DNA from: Callipepla californica brunnescens
Lineage: Eukaryota; Chordata; Aves; Galliformes; Odontophoridae
DNA length: 64,000 nucleotides
NCBI GenBank assembly: GCA_023055505.1
Contig: JALIRH010000148.1
Span: forward strand, 62,001-126,000
Direction of reading: 5' to 3'
The notes under the pieces were generated by a model. The model searched no databases, had not been told where the DNA came from, and saw only the letters and a list, made by a program, of their open reading frames with translations. Within the stretch, counting starts at the first letter, position 1. Each line of letters starts with the position of its first letter. Below, piece by piece: positions 46,301-54,742 of this stretch. The translations under genes were made by a program, and so were the position numbers.

Positions 46301-46363
46301 GACCTAGAGCCTGGGAAACACAAGGTAAAATGGCCTTGGAAGGTGCAAGTAGGACCAAAATAG
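43319..46363 (+). CDS. ERV-B Pol: protease, RT, RNase H, integrase (intact frame)
   Basis: 1014 residues starting at the ATG of the ATGA overlap. Protease motif LVDTGAETS at about 37; RT with LPQGYVHSP at about 275 and catalytic YIDDL at about 307; RNase H with YTDGSS (about 607), QWAELRAVW (about 643), CTDSW (about 665) and NDEADTLAR (about 730). Integrase has zinc residues in HRKLRH and CQDCDAC (about 750-787), then IDYIG, ESDQGTHF and IERYNG (about 818, 876, 912), the DD35E triad. All catalytic residues I looked for are present and no stop or frameshift was found. It is plausibly enzymatically competent, although the copy lacks its 5' promoter. Confidence 0.95.
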   Translation: MTGEPKFPRTRVSTGDQRPYVELTIHWSRKNVQRVMALVDTGAETSIIYGDPNKFLGTKAMIGGFGGQMIPVTQTWLKLGVGRLPPQEYKVSIAPVPEYILGIDILWGLTLQTTVGEFRLRERCISIRAVQAILRGHAKIEPICLPQPRRITNTKQYRLPGGQEEITKTVQELERVGIIRPAHSPYNSPIWPVRKSDGTWRMTVDYRELNKVTPPIHAAVPNIASLMDTLSREIETYHCVLDLANAFFSIPIAEESQDQFAFTWEGRQWTFQVLPQGYVHSPTFCHNLIARDLANGNKPSTVKMYHYIDDLMLTSNSIEALEKALPSLTTYLQEKGWAINPQKVQGPGLSVKFLGVIWSGKTKVLPSAIIDKIQTFPIPTTPKQLQEFLGILGYWRSFIPHLAQLLKPLYRLTKKGQVWDWGKMEQDAFQQAKIAVKQAQALGVFDPTLPAELDVHVTQEGFGWGLWQRQSSVRTPIGFWSQVWHGAEERYSMVEKQLLATYSALQAVEPITQTAEVIVKTTLPIQGWVKDLTHIPKTGVAQSQTVARWVAYLSQRSRLSSSPLKEELQKILGPVTYHSETPEEIIVTRPEKSPVQEGKYPIPEDAWYTDGSSRGNPSRWRAVAYQPSTETIWFDEGDGQSSQWAELRAVWMVITQEPGDGALNVCTDSWAVYRGLTLWIAQWATQDWAINARPIWGKDMWVDIWNVVRHRTVRAYHVSGHQPLQSPGNDEADTLARVRWLGNTSAEDTAHWLHRKLRHAGQKTMWAAAKAWGLPIQLPDIVQACQDCDACSRMRPRPLPETTAHLARGHNPLQRWQIDYIGPLPRSEGARYALTCVDTASGLMQAYPVAKANQAYTIKALTRLMASYGTPEVIESDQGTHFTGTTVQKWAEENNIEWRFHLPYNPTGAGLIERYNGILKAALKADSQSLQGWTKRLYATLWDLNERPRDGRPSALRMLQTTWASPLRIQITSKDTSLKPQVGTMNNLLLPAPDDLEPGKHKVKWPWKVQVGPK

Positions 46364-46705
46364 TGTGGTCTCCTTGCACCTTGGGGGAGATTGTTAGAGG
46401 TTGGGGGATCAGTAAACCCTCCTGTGGTCGGTGCATGGCCAACAGAGGTTGTAGTTGACACTCCGATTTTCATTGCAAAGGGGACATTAATCATGTCCTT
46501 ATGGCAAATTAAAACTCCCCCCTTGGTACCTGATGTAGTGATCCAACCACAGATATCAGGCCAAAGGGTATGGTATCGAAGGCCAGGCCATGCTCCAGTA
46601 CAGGCAGAGGTATTGACTCAAGACCGAAATACAGCCTGTATCTTACCATGGAGGGCAGACTTACCCCTCCTTGTACCTGTTAAACATCTGTATTACTCCC
46701 CTTGA
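46364..46705 (+). CDS. ERV-B in-frame continuation after pol TAG (integrase C-terminal-like)
   Basis: The TAG at 46361-46363 is followed in the same frame by more than 110 open codons to TGA. The segment GQRVWYRRPGHAPVQAEV...ILPW...PVKHLYYSP looks like the small barrel at the end of retroviral integrases, a region otherwise missing from the 1014-aa Pol. Either the TAG is a recent nonsense change, or it is read through, or this is a separate small frame (first ATG at 46391). Confidence 0.5.
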   Translation, partial: CGLLAPWGRLLEVGGSVNPPVVGAWPTEVVVDTPIFIAKGTLIMSLWQIKTPPLVPDVVIQPQISGQRVWYRRPGHAPVQAEVLTQDRNTACILPWRADLPLLVPVKHLYYSP

Positions 46706-47054
46706 GGTTATGAAGTTCACAGGACAGCTGGCAGGAGCAACACCACTCCAGCATGCTCCAGTGACCATGAGGAAACATCATGACATCCGGTGGTGGACTG
46801 CTGAACTTTCAGCAACTGTTGAGTGTGAACCTACTGGTCCTTAAAGAAGATACAACTCCAGAAGGAACATCAAGTACTGGCCCAAGAAAACCACAAGAAG
46901 GGACTACAAATAATGGCTTTCAGTGCCTTAACATTCTATATTGCGGCGGGTATTGTACATGCGTCGCGATGTACTTGGTATTTTGAGCCATCGGGACAGC
47001 AGGAGATTATGCCCAACCTGCTCAGTTGCTGGTTCATGCTGTGAAGGGGTGGAA
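46706..47054 (+). other. ERV-B 3' untranslated region and polypurine tract
   Basis: No env-like frame. The tract GAAGGGGTGGAA (47043-47054) directly precedes the LTR and shares AAGGGGTGGAA with ERV-A. Confidence 0.75.
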
Positions 47055-47398
47055 TGTAGCGGGATTGCCTGGTCACAGCCTGAACCAGTGAATGAGCATC
47101 TGAGTGACCGGAGCGGAGGAGCCCAGGTCCACCGGACCTCTCGCTCTCTCCCTCTCGGTGGTGCTTCCGGAGGTGCTTCCGGGAGCACAGATCCGCTCAG
47201 AGCCTGCGCGGGTTGCCCCCCCCCCTCTCTGACTCTCTTCCTTCCGGCGCGCCAGCGTTCGAACGAGAGGTGGCTGCATTCTTCAGCCTAAACGGTCGCC
47301 GGGAGGGGTGAGTTCATTCGCCCCTTATCTGTAACATCTCTTTCTGTAACGCCTCTGCCTCAAATAAAGGCTCTGTCACCGCCTTTGCTTGCTTTACA
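47055..47398 (+). repeat. ERV-B 3' LTR
   Basis: 344 bp, TGTAGCGGGATTGCC to GCTTTACA, with TGTA/TACA ends and AATAAA near 47363. Followed directly by CR1 antisense sequence. Confidence 0.94.
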
Positions 47399-48000
47399 GG
47401 GAGGATCACCTCCCTCGACCTGCTGGCCACGCTCTTTTTGATGCACTCCAGAATGCCATTGGCCCTCCTGGCCACGAGAGCACACTGCTCATGGTCAACC
47501 TGTTGTCCACCAGGACACCCAGGTCCCTCTCTGCAGAGCTCCTCTCCAGCAGGTCATCCCCCAGCCTGTACTGGTGAGTGCGATTATTCCTCCCTAGGTG
47601 CAAGACTCTACACTTGCTTTTGTTAAATTTCATCCGGTTTCTGACTGCCCAGCTCTCCACAGCCTTCAGGTGCGTCAGCCAATCCTCCCAACTTTGCATC
47701 ATCAGCAAACTTGCTGAGGGTGGCCACTATCCCCTCATCAACGTCACTGATGAATATGTTGAACAAGACCTAGCACGGACCCCTGGGGGATACCGCAGGT
47801 TACAGGCCTCCAACCGAACTCGGCACCGCCAACGACAACCCTCTGCGCTCTGCCAGTCAGCCAGTTCTCAACCCACTGCACTGTCCACTTGTCTATCCCA
47901 CACTTCCTCAGTTTTCTTATAAGGATGTCATGGGGGACAGTATCCAATGCCTTGCTGAAATCAAGGTAGACTACGTCCACCACATCACAGGGACATGGCA
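47399..48000 (-). mobile_element. CR1 LINE internal fragment
   Basis: On the minus strand it carries RT segments [26 protein letters not shown] and, in another frame, [11 protein letters not shown] and EKDLGV-like (ERDLGVLVD). Frameshifts lie near 47710-47760. It is a different, older subfamily than the copies at 962 and 22112. Neither CR1 end is present; the left side is cut by the ERV-B LTR. Confidence 0.9.
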
Positions 48001-48530
48001 GTTTCCTGACACTGAAGCCTTCTATACTGAAGGGGTTAAATCCTGCCATGTAAGTCTCACTGAAATCCAGAGGGGGTTAAGCTTGCTTGTGTGCTTGGTG
48101 CTAGGCAATGTTTTATAGTTGGTGAGTGCTAAGAAGCTCTTTAATTACCTTTGTGGAATTGATGTGACTTGATTTCAGAAGCTGAAATGATTTAAGAATT
48201 AAATGGTTTGAAGAAATAAACTCCAGGATATGTTTTAATCGAGTTTCTTTCTGCTTTTGACAGATTTAAAATGTTTTACCAGTTTCAGAATTGTTTTAGC
48301 ATCCTGAGCCCTTTTTTTAAAGAAAAAAAGAGTTTGGAAAAGGATCTGTTGGAGGTATTGTTGAGGCTAACAGGAGTGAAATGGAATGTTTCAGTAAGTT
48401 GTACACATTACTTATCTTTGCTTAAAAAAGACACCGCCAAGCAGCCTCGGTTTAATAAACATTTTACAAATTTTACAACAAAAGCTACTTAAATGGAACA
48501 CAAGGCATACTTGAGTTCATCTTGATTATA
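48001..48530. other. Unassigned unique sequence
   Basis: AT-rich unique DNA between the CR1 and the G-rich minisatellite. No gene was recognised. Confidence 0.4.
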
Positions 48531-51500
48531 CAGCAAGGGCTAGGGCTTGGCAAGGGCTAGGGCCCGGACTGGGCTAGGGCTTAGGGAGGGCTAGGGCGTG
48601 GCAGGGGCTAGGGCTTGAGAAGGGCTAGGACATGGCAAGGGAATGGGCTTCACAGGGGCAAGGGCTAGGGCTTGGCAGGGGCTACAGGGACTAGGGTTAC
48701 GGCTGGGCTACAGCTGGGCTATGGCTGGGCTATAACTAGAGGGGCTAGGGCTAGAGGGGTTAGGGCTCGGGAAGGGCAAGGGAAACACAGGGGTGAGGGA
48801 CATGCAGGGGCTAGGGCCAGGCCTGGGCTTGGAGAGGCAGGAGAAGGGCAAGTTCTTGGGAAGGGCTAGGGCTAGGGCTAAGGCTGGTCTAAGGCATGGC
48901 AAGGGCTAGGGACACTCAGGGGCGAGGAACACTTAGGGGCTAGGGCTAGACAGAGGCTAGGGATATGCCTGGGCTAGTGCTAAGGATGGAGAAGGGCAAA
49001 GGCGTGGCAGGGGGCTAGGGCTCGAGAAGGGCTATGGCTACAGCTGGGAAAGGGCTAGGACTGGGGACAGACTAGGGACAGGCGATGGCTGGGACCATGC
49101 CTGGGCTGGGCAAGGGCTAGGTCTAAGCCTGGGCTAGGGCTTGGAAAGGGACAGGGATAAGGATGGGGAAGAGGAAGAGCATGACAAGGGACAGGGCTTG
49201 GCAAGGGCTAGGCCTAAGGCTAGGACTGGCTTAAGTCTGGGCTCGGGCTTGGGTAGGGCAAGGGCGTGGCAGGGGCTAGGGATTGGGACGGGCAAGGGCT
49301 TGGCAAGAGCTAAGCCTTGGGACGAGCAAGGGCTTGGCAAGGGCTATGGCTTGGCATGGGTGAGGACCCAGACTGGGCAAGGGCTTGGGTAGAACTGGGG
49401 CACAGCATGGGCAAGGGCATGGCAGGGACTAGGGTGTGGCAGGGACTAGGGCTTGAGAAGGGCTAGTGCTAAGGCTGGGCTTGGGCTTGCGTTGAGCTAG
49501 GTCATGGCAGTGACTAGGCCTAAGTCTCTGGAAAGAGCAGCTAGGTCTAGAGGGGGCTAGGACTAGGGCTTCCCTAGAGACAGAGGGGCTAGGGCTGGAT
49601 TAGGGCTAGGGTTGGAGGGGCAAAGGCTAAAGCTAGGGATGAGCTAGGGCTTGGCAAGGGCTAAGGCTGGGCTAGGGCTTGGGAGGGCTAGGGCTAGGCC
49701 TAATGATGGGAAAGGGGAAGGGCTTATCAAGAGCTAGGGCTAGGGTGGGGCTAGGGTTTGGCAAGGGCTAGGGCTTGGCAATGGCGAGGGCTAGGGATGG
49801 GGAAATGGAAGGGCTTTAGAAGGGCCAGGGCTTGGCAAGGGCTAGGCCTAAAGCTAGGCTTGGCCTAAGACTGGGCTAGGGCGTGGCAGGAGCTAGGGCG
49901 TAGCAGGGGCTAGGGCTTGGGTTGGGCTGGGGCGTGGCATGGAAAATGCCATGGCAGGGACTAGTGCTTCACAAGGGCTAGGGATTAGGACGGGCAAGGG
50001 ATTGGCAAGGGCTTGGCAAGGGCTAGGCCTTGGGATGGGCAAGGGCTTGGGTAGGGCTAGGGCGTGGCAGGTGCTAGGGCTCGAGAAGGGCTAGGGCGTG
50101 GCAAGGGAGTAGGCTTGGCAGGGGGAAGGGAAAGGGCTTGGCAGGAACTAGGCCTAAGTCTGGGCTTGGGCTTGGCAGGGACTAGGGCTTGGCAGGGGCT
50201 AGAGGGGCTAGGGTTATGGCTGGGCTACAGCTGGGCTAGAACTAGAGGGGCTAGGGCTCGGAAAGGGCTAGGGACAAATTGAAGCAAGGAACACTGAGGG
50301 CTAGGGCCAGGCAGGGCTAGGGATAGGCCTGGGCTAGGGCTAAGGATGGGGAAGGGGAAAGGCTTTGCAAGAGCAAGGGATTGGCAAGGGCTAGGGCACG
50401 GCAGGGGCTAGGGTAACAGCAGGGGCTAGGGTAAGGGCAGGGGCTAGGTCAAAGTCAGGGCTAGGGTAGGAGAAGGGCAAGGGCTTGGGTAGGGCTAGGG
50501 CTTGGCAGGAATTAGGGCTTGGCAGGGACTAAGGTCAGACCTGGGGTAGGGCTTGGCAAGGGCTAGGTCTAAGGCTGAGCTAGGCCTAAGGCTGGGTCAG
50601 GGCTTGGGTAGGGCCAGGGCTTGGCAAGGGCTAGGTCTAAGGCTGGGCTCGGCCTAAGGCTGGGCTAGGGCTTGGCAAGGGTGAGGGTTTGGCAAGGGGT
50701 AGGGCTTGGGAGGGGCTTGGGTTTTGTAAGGACTTGGACTTGGCAAGGGTTAGGGTAAGGGTTGGGGCTAGTTCTAAGTCTGGGCTAGGACTTGAGAAGG
50801 TCAAGTGCTTGAGAAGGGCTAGGGCTAAGGCTGGACTGAGGCTTGGCAAGGGCTAGGGCTCGAGAAGGGCTAGGGTGTGGCAAGGGCTAGGGCTGGGGAA
50901 GAGGAAGGGCTTGACAAGGACCAGTGCTTGGCAAGGGCTAGGCCTAAGGGTAGGCTTGGCCTAAGTCTGGGCTAGGGCTTGGGTAGGGCAAGGGCGTGGC
51001 AGGGGCTAGGGATTGGGACGCACAAGGTCTTGGCAAGGGCTATGGCTTGGTACGGGTAAGGGCCCGGACTGGGCTAGGGCTTGGCGTGGGCGAGGGTTTG
51101 GCAACGTCTAGTGTAAGGGCAGTGGCTAGGTCAGTCTGGGCTAGGGCTTGAGAAGGGCTGGGGCTAAGGCTGGACTAATGGTAAGGCTGGGCTAGTGCTT
51201 GGCAAAGGCTAGGTAAAGGCTGGGCAAGGGCTAGGGAAGGGCCAGGGCGTGGCAGGGGCTACGGCTTGGTAAAGCCCATGGGTAGGGATGGGGAAGAGGA
51301 AGGGCTTGGCAAGGGCTAGGCCTAAAGCTAAGCTAGACCTAAGTCTGGGCTAGGGCTTGATAAGGGCTAGGGCGTGTGAGGGGCTAGGGCCTGGCAGGGG
51401 CTAGGGCTAGGGCTAGGTCTAGTGCAAGAGGAGCAAGGTCTAGAGGGGGCTAGGACTGTGACTGGCCTAAAGCCAGAGGGGCTAAGGCTGGATTAGGGCT

Positions 51501-51828
51501 AGGGCTGGAGGGGCAAAGGCTAAAGCTAGGAATGGGCTAGGGATGGGCTTGGGCTAGGGCTTGGAAAGGGCTAGGGCATGGCAGGGGCTAGGGCATGGCA
51601 AGAAGTAGGGCTAAGGATGGGGAAGGGCAAGGGCTTGTCCAAGGCCTGGGGTTTGTCCAAGGGCCGGGGCATGGCAGGGGCTAGGGATTTGCAAGGGTAA
51701 GGGTTTGGCATGGGTTAGGGCCCGGACTAGGCTAGGGTTTGGCAAGGGCTAGGGTAAGGGCAGGGGCTAGGTCAAAGTCTGGGCCAGGGCTTGAGAAGGG
51801 CTAGGGCTAAGGCTGGACTAATGCTAAG
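48531..51828. repeat. CTAGGG-like G-rich minisatellite, part 1
   Basis: About 3.3 kb of degenerate hexamer-based repeats. The dominant words are GGGCTA, GGGCTT and GGCAAG (for example AAGGGCTAGGGCTTGGC), with all G-runs on the plus strand. The motif is one base from the vertebrate telomere hexamer (TTAGGG to CTAGGG). The plus strand has many GGG runs a few bases apart, so it could form G-quadruplexes. Confidence 0.93.
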
Positions 51829-52328
51829 AGAGAGAGACATCGAGGCCCTGGAGCGTGTTCAGAGAAGGGCAACAAAACTGGTGAGGGGTCTGGAGCACAG
51901 GTCTTACGAGGAGCGGCTGAGGGAGCTGGGATTGTTTAGTTTGGGGAAAAGGAGGCTCAGAGGAGACCTCATTGCACTCTACCACTTCCTGAAGGGAGGC
52001 TGTGGTAAGGAGGGGTTCGGCCTCTTCTCCCAGGTAACTAATGACAGGACGAGAGGGAATGGCCACAAGTTGTGCCGGGGAAGATTTAGATTAGACTTGA
52101 GGAAAATTTTTTTCTCTGAGAGAGTGGTCCGGCACTGGAATGGCCTGCCTAGGGAGGTGGTTGAGGCACCGTCCCTAGCGCTGTTCAAGAAGCGTTTAGA
52201 TGAGGTGCTAAGGGATTTGATTTAGTAGCTTGGTGGGTAGGGATGGTGGTGTGAGGAAGGTTGGACTAGATGATCTTGTAGGTCCTTTCCAAACTAAGGT
52301 ATCTATGAATCGATGAATCTAAGAGTGA
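51829..52328 (+). mobile_element. CR1 LINE 3' end inserted in the G-rich minisatellite
   Basis: About 500 bp covering the last about 130 codons of CR1 ORF2 without a stop ([18 protein letters not shown] to [14 protein letters not shown]), the 3' UTR, and a TATCTATGAATCGATGAATC tail. It is flanked by a 12-bp repeat ACTAATGCTAAG at 51817-51828 and 52329-52340, a plausible target duplication. It is nearly identical in sequence to the copy at 22112. Confidence 0.93.
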
Positions 52329-52340
52329 ACTAATGCTAAG

Positions 52341-52558
52341 GCTGGGCTAGGGCTAGAGAAGTGCTACGGTGAGGCAGGGGCCAGGGCTTGGCAGGGGCCA
52401 GGGTGTGGCAGGGCCTAGGCTGGGCTACAGCTAGGGAAGGCCTAGGGCTTGGCAGGGGCTAGAGCTTGGCAGGGGCTAGGGCTAGGGATGGGGAAGAGTA
52501 AGGTCCTGACAAGGGCCAGGGCTTGGCAAGGGCTAAACCTAAGGCTGGGCTTGGCCTT
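52341..52558. repeat. CTAGGG-like G-rich minisatellite, part 2
   Basis: The same repeat resumes between the CR1 and ERV-C. Confidence 0.9.
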
Positions 52559-52879
52559 AGAATGCTTTAACCTTAAGGAATGTAACCTTCTCCCTTAACA
52601 CACGTAGCCTTTCTGTGTATATAAGCTTTGAGTTGTTGCTTAATAAACGAACGTTAGCTTGCATCAGGCTGGGTTCCCGTCCCTTCATTGCAGCAAATGG
52701 TGACCCTGACATTTGGGACTTTGAATAATCCGGCTGCAAGATCCCAAGAACTCTAGAATTAGCTGCTGAAAGGAAGCAGGACAACAAGGAACACCTTGAG
52801 AATCAGCTGCTGAAAGGAAGCAGGAAAACAGATCCATACAATCACCTCCTCACGATTGGTAGGTGAGCTTGGGGTAACT

Positions 52880-53335
52880 ATGGAAAATGAAGTATCTTGT
52901 GAAGAGAGGGACATTTTTTATATTAGGGATTTAATCCCAAAGCATGAACAGACTCTTTCTTGCACTGAGTTAAAACTCATCTTGTGGTGGGTACGGGATA
53001 AAATCCCTGATACAGATTCTTCCACCATTTCTACGCTAGAATTATGGGATCGAGCTGGGATTAAGTTGTGGGACACATCCACCCGAGACAATTCTGATGT
53101 GCAGAAACTTTTAACCCCTTGGAGAACTGTCTTTGAGACTCTTAAATCTAAGGAATCTAAATCATGCGCTCCATCCCTTGGTATAGAGGGGGAATCTTCC
53201 TCTGATATGACTCCTTCGCGACCCCCTGTTCCATCTGCTCTGTACCCCCCCTCCTCAAGCCGCTCCGCTGCCGCCCTCCTCCCAGCCCACGTCGTTTGCT
53301 GCTCCCAAAGGATCACTTTGATCCCGGTCCAGTAA
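52880..53335 (+). pseudogene. ERV-C gag matrix portion
   Basis: From the first ATG, about 151 codons. The segment LILWWVRDKIPD...LELWDRAGIKLWD...LLTPWRTVFETLK has the helical Trp-rich look of beta/alpha-like retroviral matrix proteins. The end is Pro/Ser-rich and unrelated to capsid, so the frame is truncated. Confidence 0.65.
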
Positions 53336-53390
53336 ATCTGGTGGGCAAACAGAACTTTTTCCCTTCTGACGATGGACTGAAGGGGACAGG

Positions 53391-53860
53391 ATGCAGAAAT
53401 GTTGCTGCTCCCACAGTGTACTACGGTGCTTTAGAGAAGAACCCAGTCATGTACAAAAGGACTGTAAAAAGCCTAGGCAAGATTATGCTGCTCCGGCTCA
53501 ACCCTGTCCCTGGTGTGGGAAGAGACTACACAGTGCGAGAGAATGCCAATCTCAATTCCCTGTTGCTGCATGGCCCTCTGATCTGTTGGAAAATGGGAAG
53601 AAGAGCGCGAGCCCCCACGAGCCGGCCCCTGGCTGGGCAGCAAACTGAGACCAGCTACCGCCGGCAGCGCAGGAGTGGATGTGGCTCCCGCCCAGCCATG
53701 ATGCTGACCGAGACCAACGTGACTCTTATCCCAGCAGCTATCACGGGTCCCCTCGGGAACGGGCGCAGAGCCCTCCTGTTAGGACGTTCTTCTGTTAAAC
53801 GGATGGGTCTTTTTATTTTACTGGATGGACGATATATTAACAGCAGCAGAGCAAGAAGAG
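53391..53860 (+). pseudogene. ERV-C nucleocapsid and dUTPase-like remnants
   Basis: A damaged first knuckle (HVQKDCKK) and an intact second CCHC knuckle (CPWCGKRLHSAREC, about 53505-53546). In another frame follow TAGSAGVDVAP (about 53656) and LLLGRSS (about 53780), which resemble conserved dUTPase motifs as found in the pro region of betaretroviruses. Stops and frameshifts separate the pieces. Confidence 0.65.
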
Positions 53861-54029
53861 ATGTTTGTAATGCTAATACAGTGAGGTCGACATTTATAAA
53901 TTTTACATGCTTCTGATCCAGATTGCAACTACAGGACAAATCTCTGGTCATCCCCCCAAACATCAGTTACTGCATAATTTGAGTGATCCATCCCTTACTA
54001 GAAATGTTTTACATTCACATGTTCCAATA

Positions 54030-54290
54030 CCTAATGCTGTTACTGTATTTACAGATAGCCCTGGCAGGACACACCGAGCAGTGGTTCTCTGGCATGCAAC
54101 TGCTACACAATAGCAGTCGGATGTGCATTGAGCTTTTCAAATTTTTGCAGAGCAAAAGATTAACATAATAATTGACTCTCTGTATGTTGCAGGTATCATT
54201 TGGTAAATTGAGGGATCTTTTCTTAAGGAAGTTAACAACCCTGTTTTCTTTGCACGGCTCACGCAAGTTTTGCACTAAACAGATGTCACT
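54030..54290 (+). pseudogene. ERV-C RNase H remnant
   Basis: VTVFTDSPGRTHRAVVLWH, then after a frame change INIIIDSLYVAGI and FLKEVNNPVFF. These are the first and third acidic motifs of retroviral RNase H. Broken by frameshifts and a stop. Confidence 0.65.
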
Positions 54291-54419
54291 CATGTTCCTG
54301 AATTTGGCCATCTCAAATATGTGCATGATAACAGAGCTGCATCCACCTGAAAAAAAAAAAAAGGGGGAATACAGGAGACACACCACAAGAAAGGTTATGC
54401 CTCGTCACAGATTCTGCTG

Positions 54420-54742
54420 ATTGCTGGCTAGGGCTTGAGGAGCTAGCGCTGGAAGGGCGAGGGCTAGAGGGGTTATTTCAATAGGGGTGAGCGCAAGAGG
54501 GGCTGGGGGAAGGGCTGGGGCTGATCAAAGGCCAGAGTGGATAGAGTTATGGCTAGGCTAGGGCTAGGGCTGAGGCTAGAGGGGCTAGGAGTAAAGCTAG
54601 AAGGGCTAGAGGGACAAGGGCTAGCCGGGCAAGGGCCGGGCTGGAATTAGAGGGGCTAGGGCTGGGCTAGGGCTAGGGCTAGGGTTAGCCCTAGCCCCTC
54701 TAACCCTAGCCCTGGCCCCTCAAAACCTAGCCCCTCTGACTT
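54420..54742. repeat. CTAGGG-like minisatellite, part 3, with strand switch
   Basis: G-rich repeat up to about 54684, then the same repeat in the opposite orientation (CCCTAGCCC, CCCTCTAACCCTAGCC) to about 54742, where unique DNA starts. Confidence 0.9.
54676..54697. repeat. Head-to-head palindrome at the repeat strand switch
   Basis: Arms GGGCTAGGG (54676-54684) and CCCTAGCCC (54689-54697) are perfect complements around TTAG. Confidence 0.9.

Larger units (their letters stand above)
41577..47398 (+). mobile_element. ERV-B: env-less provirus with intact gag and pol, 5' LTR cut
   Basis: About 5.8 kb. Only the last 113 bp of the 5' LTR remain, fused to satellite, while the 3' LTR is complete (344 bp). 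Gag (529 aa) and Pol (1014 aa) are uninterrupted. No env is present. The structure, the coiled-coil Gag without zinc knuckles and the avian setting recall the chicken ENS-1/ERNI (cENS, Soprano) retroelements; that is a memory-based suggestion, not a verified match. No target duplication can be tested because the left end is lost. Confidence 0.93.
52560..54400 (+). mobile_element. ERV-C: heavily deleted class II retrovirus
   Basis: An element lying inside the G-rich minisatellite. In order: an LTR end with TATATAAGC (52618) and AATAAA (52642), a tRNA-Trp-like primer site TGGTGACCCTGACA (52698), a gag matrix frame, a nucleocapsid, a dUTPase-like segment, RNase H, and an A14-G5 tract near 54350. 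Capsid, most of protease, all of RT and integrase are missing. The order of pieces is retroviral, so internal deletions rather than shuffling explain it. Confidence 0.8.

Noticed and set aside
46706..47054. Envelope gene of ERV-B
   Set aside because: The space between pol and the polypurine tract is about 350 bp and has no signal peptide, furin site or fusion-like segment.
48672..50849. Frames in the CTAGGG-like repeat (GLGLARARA-type peptides)
   Set aside because: Repeat-derived, no start context, multiple frames.
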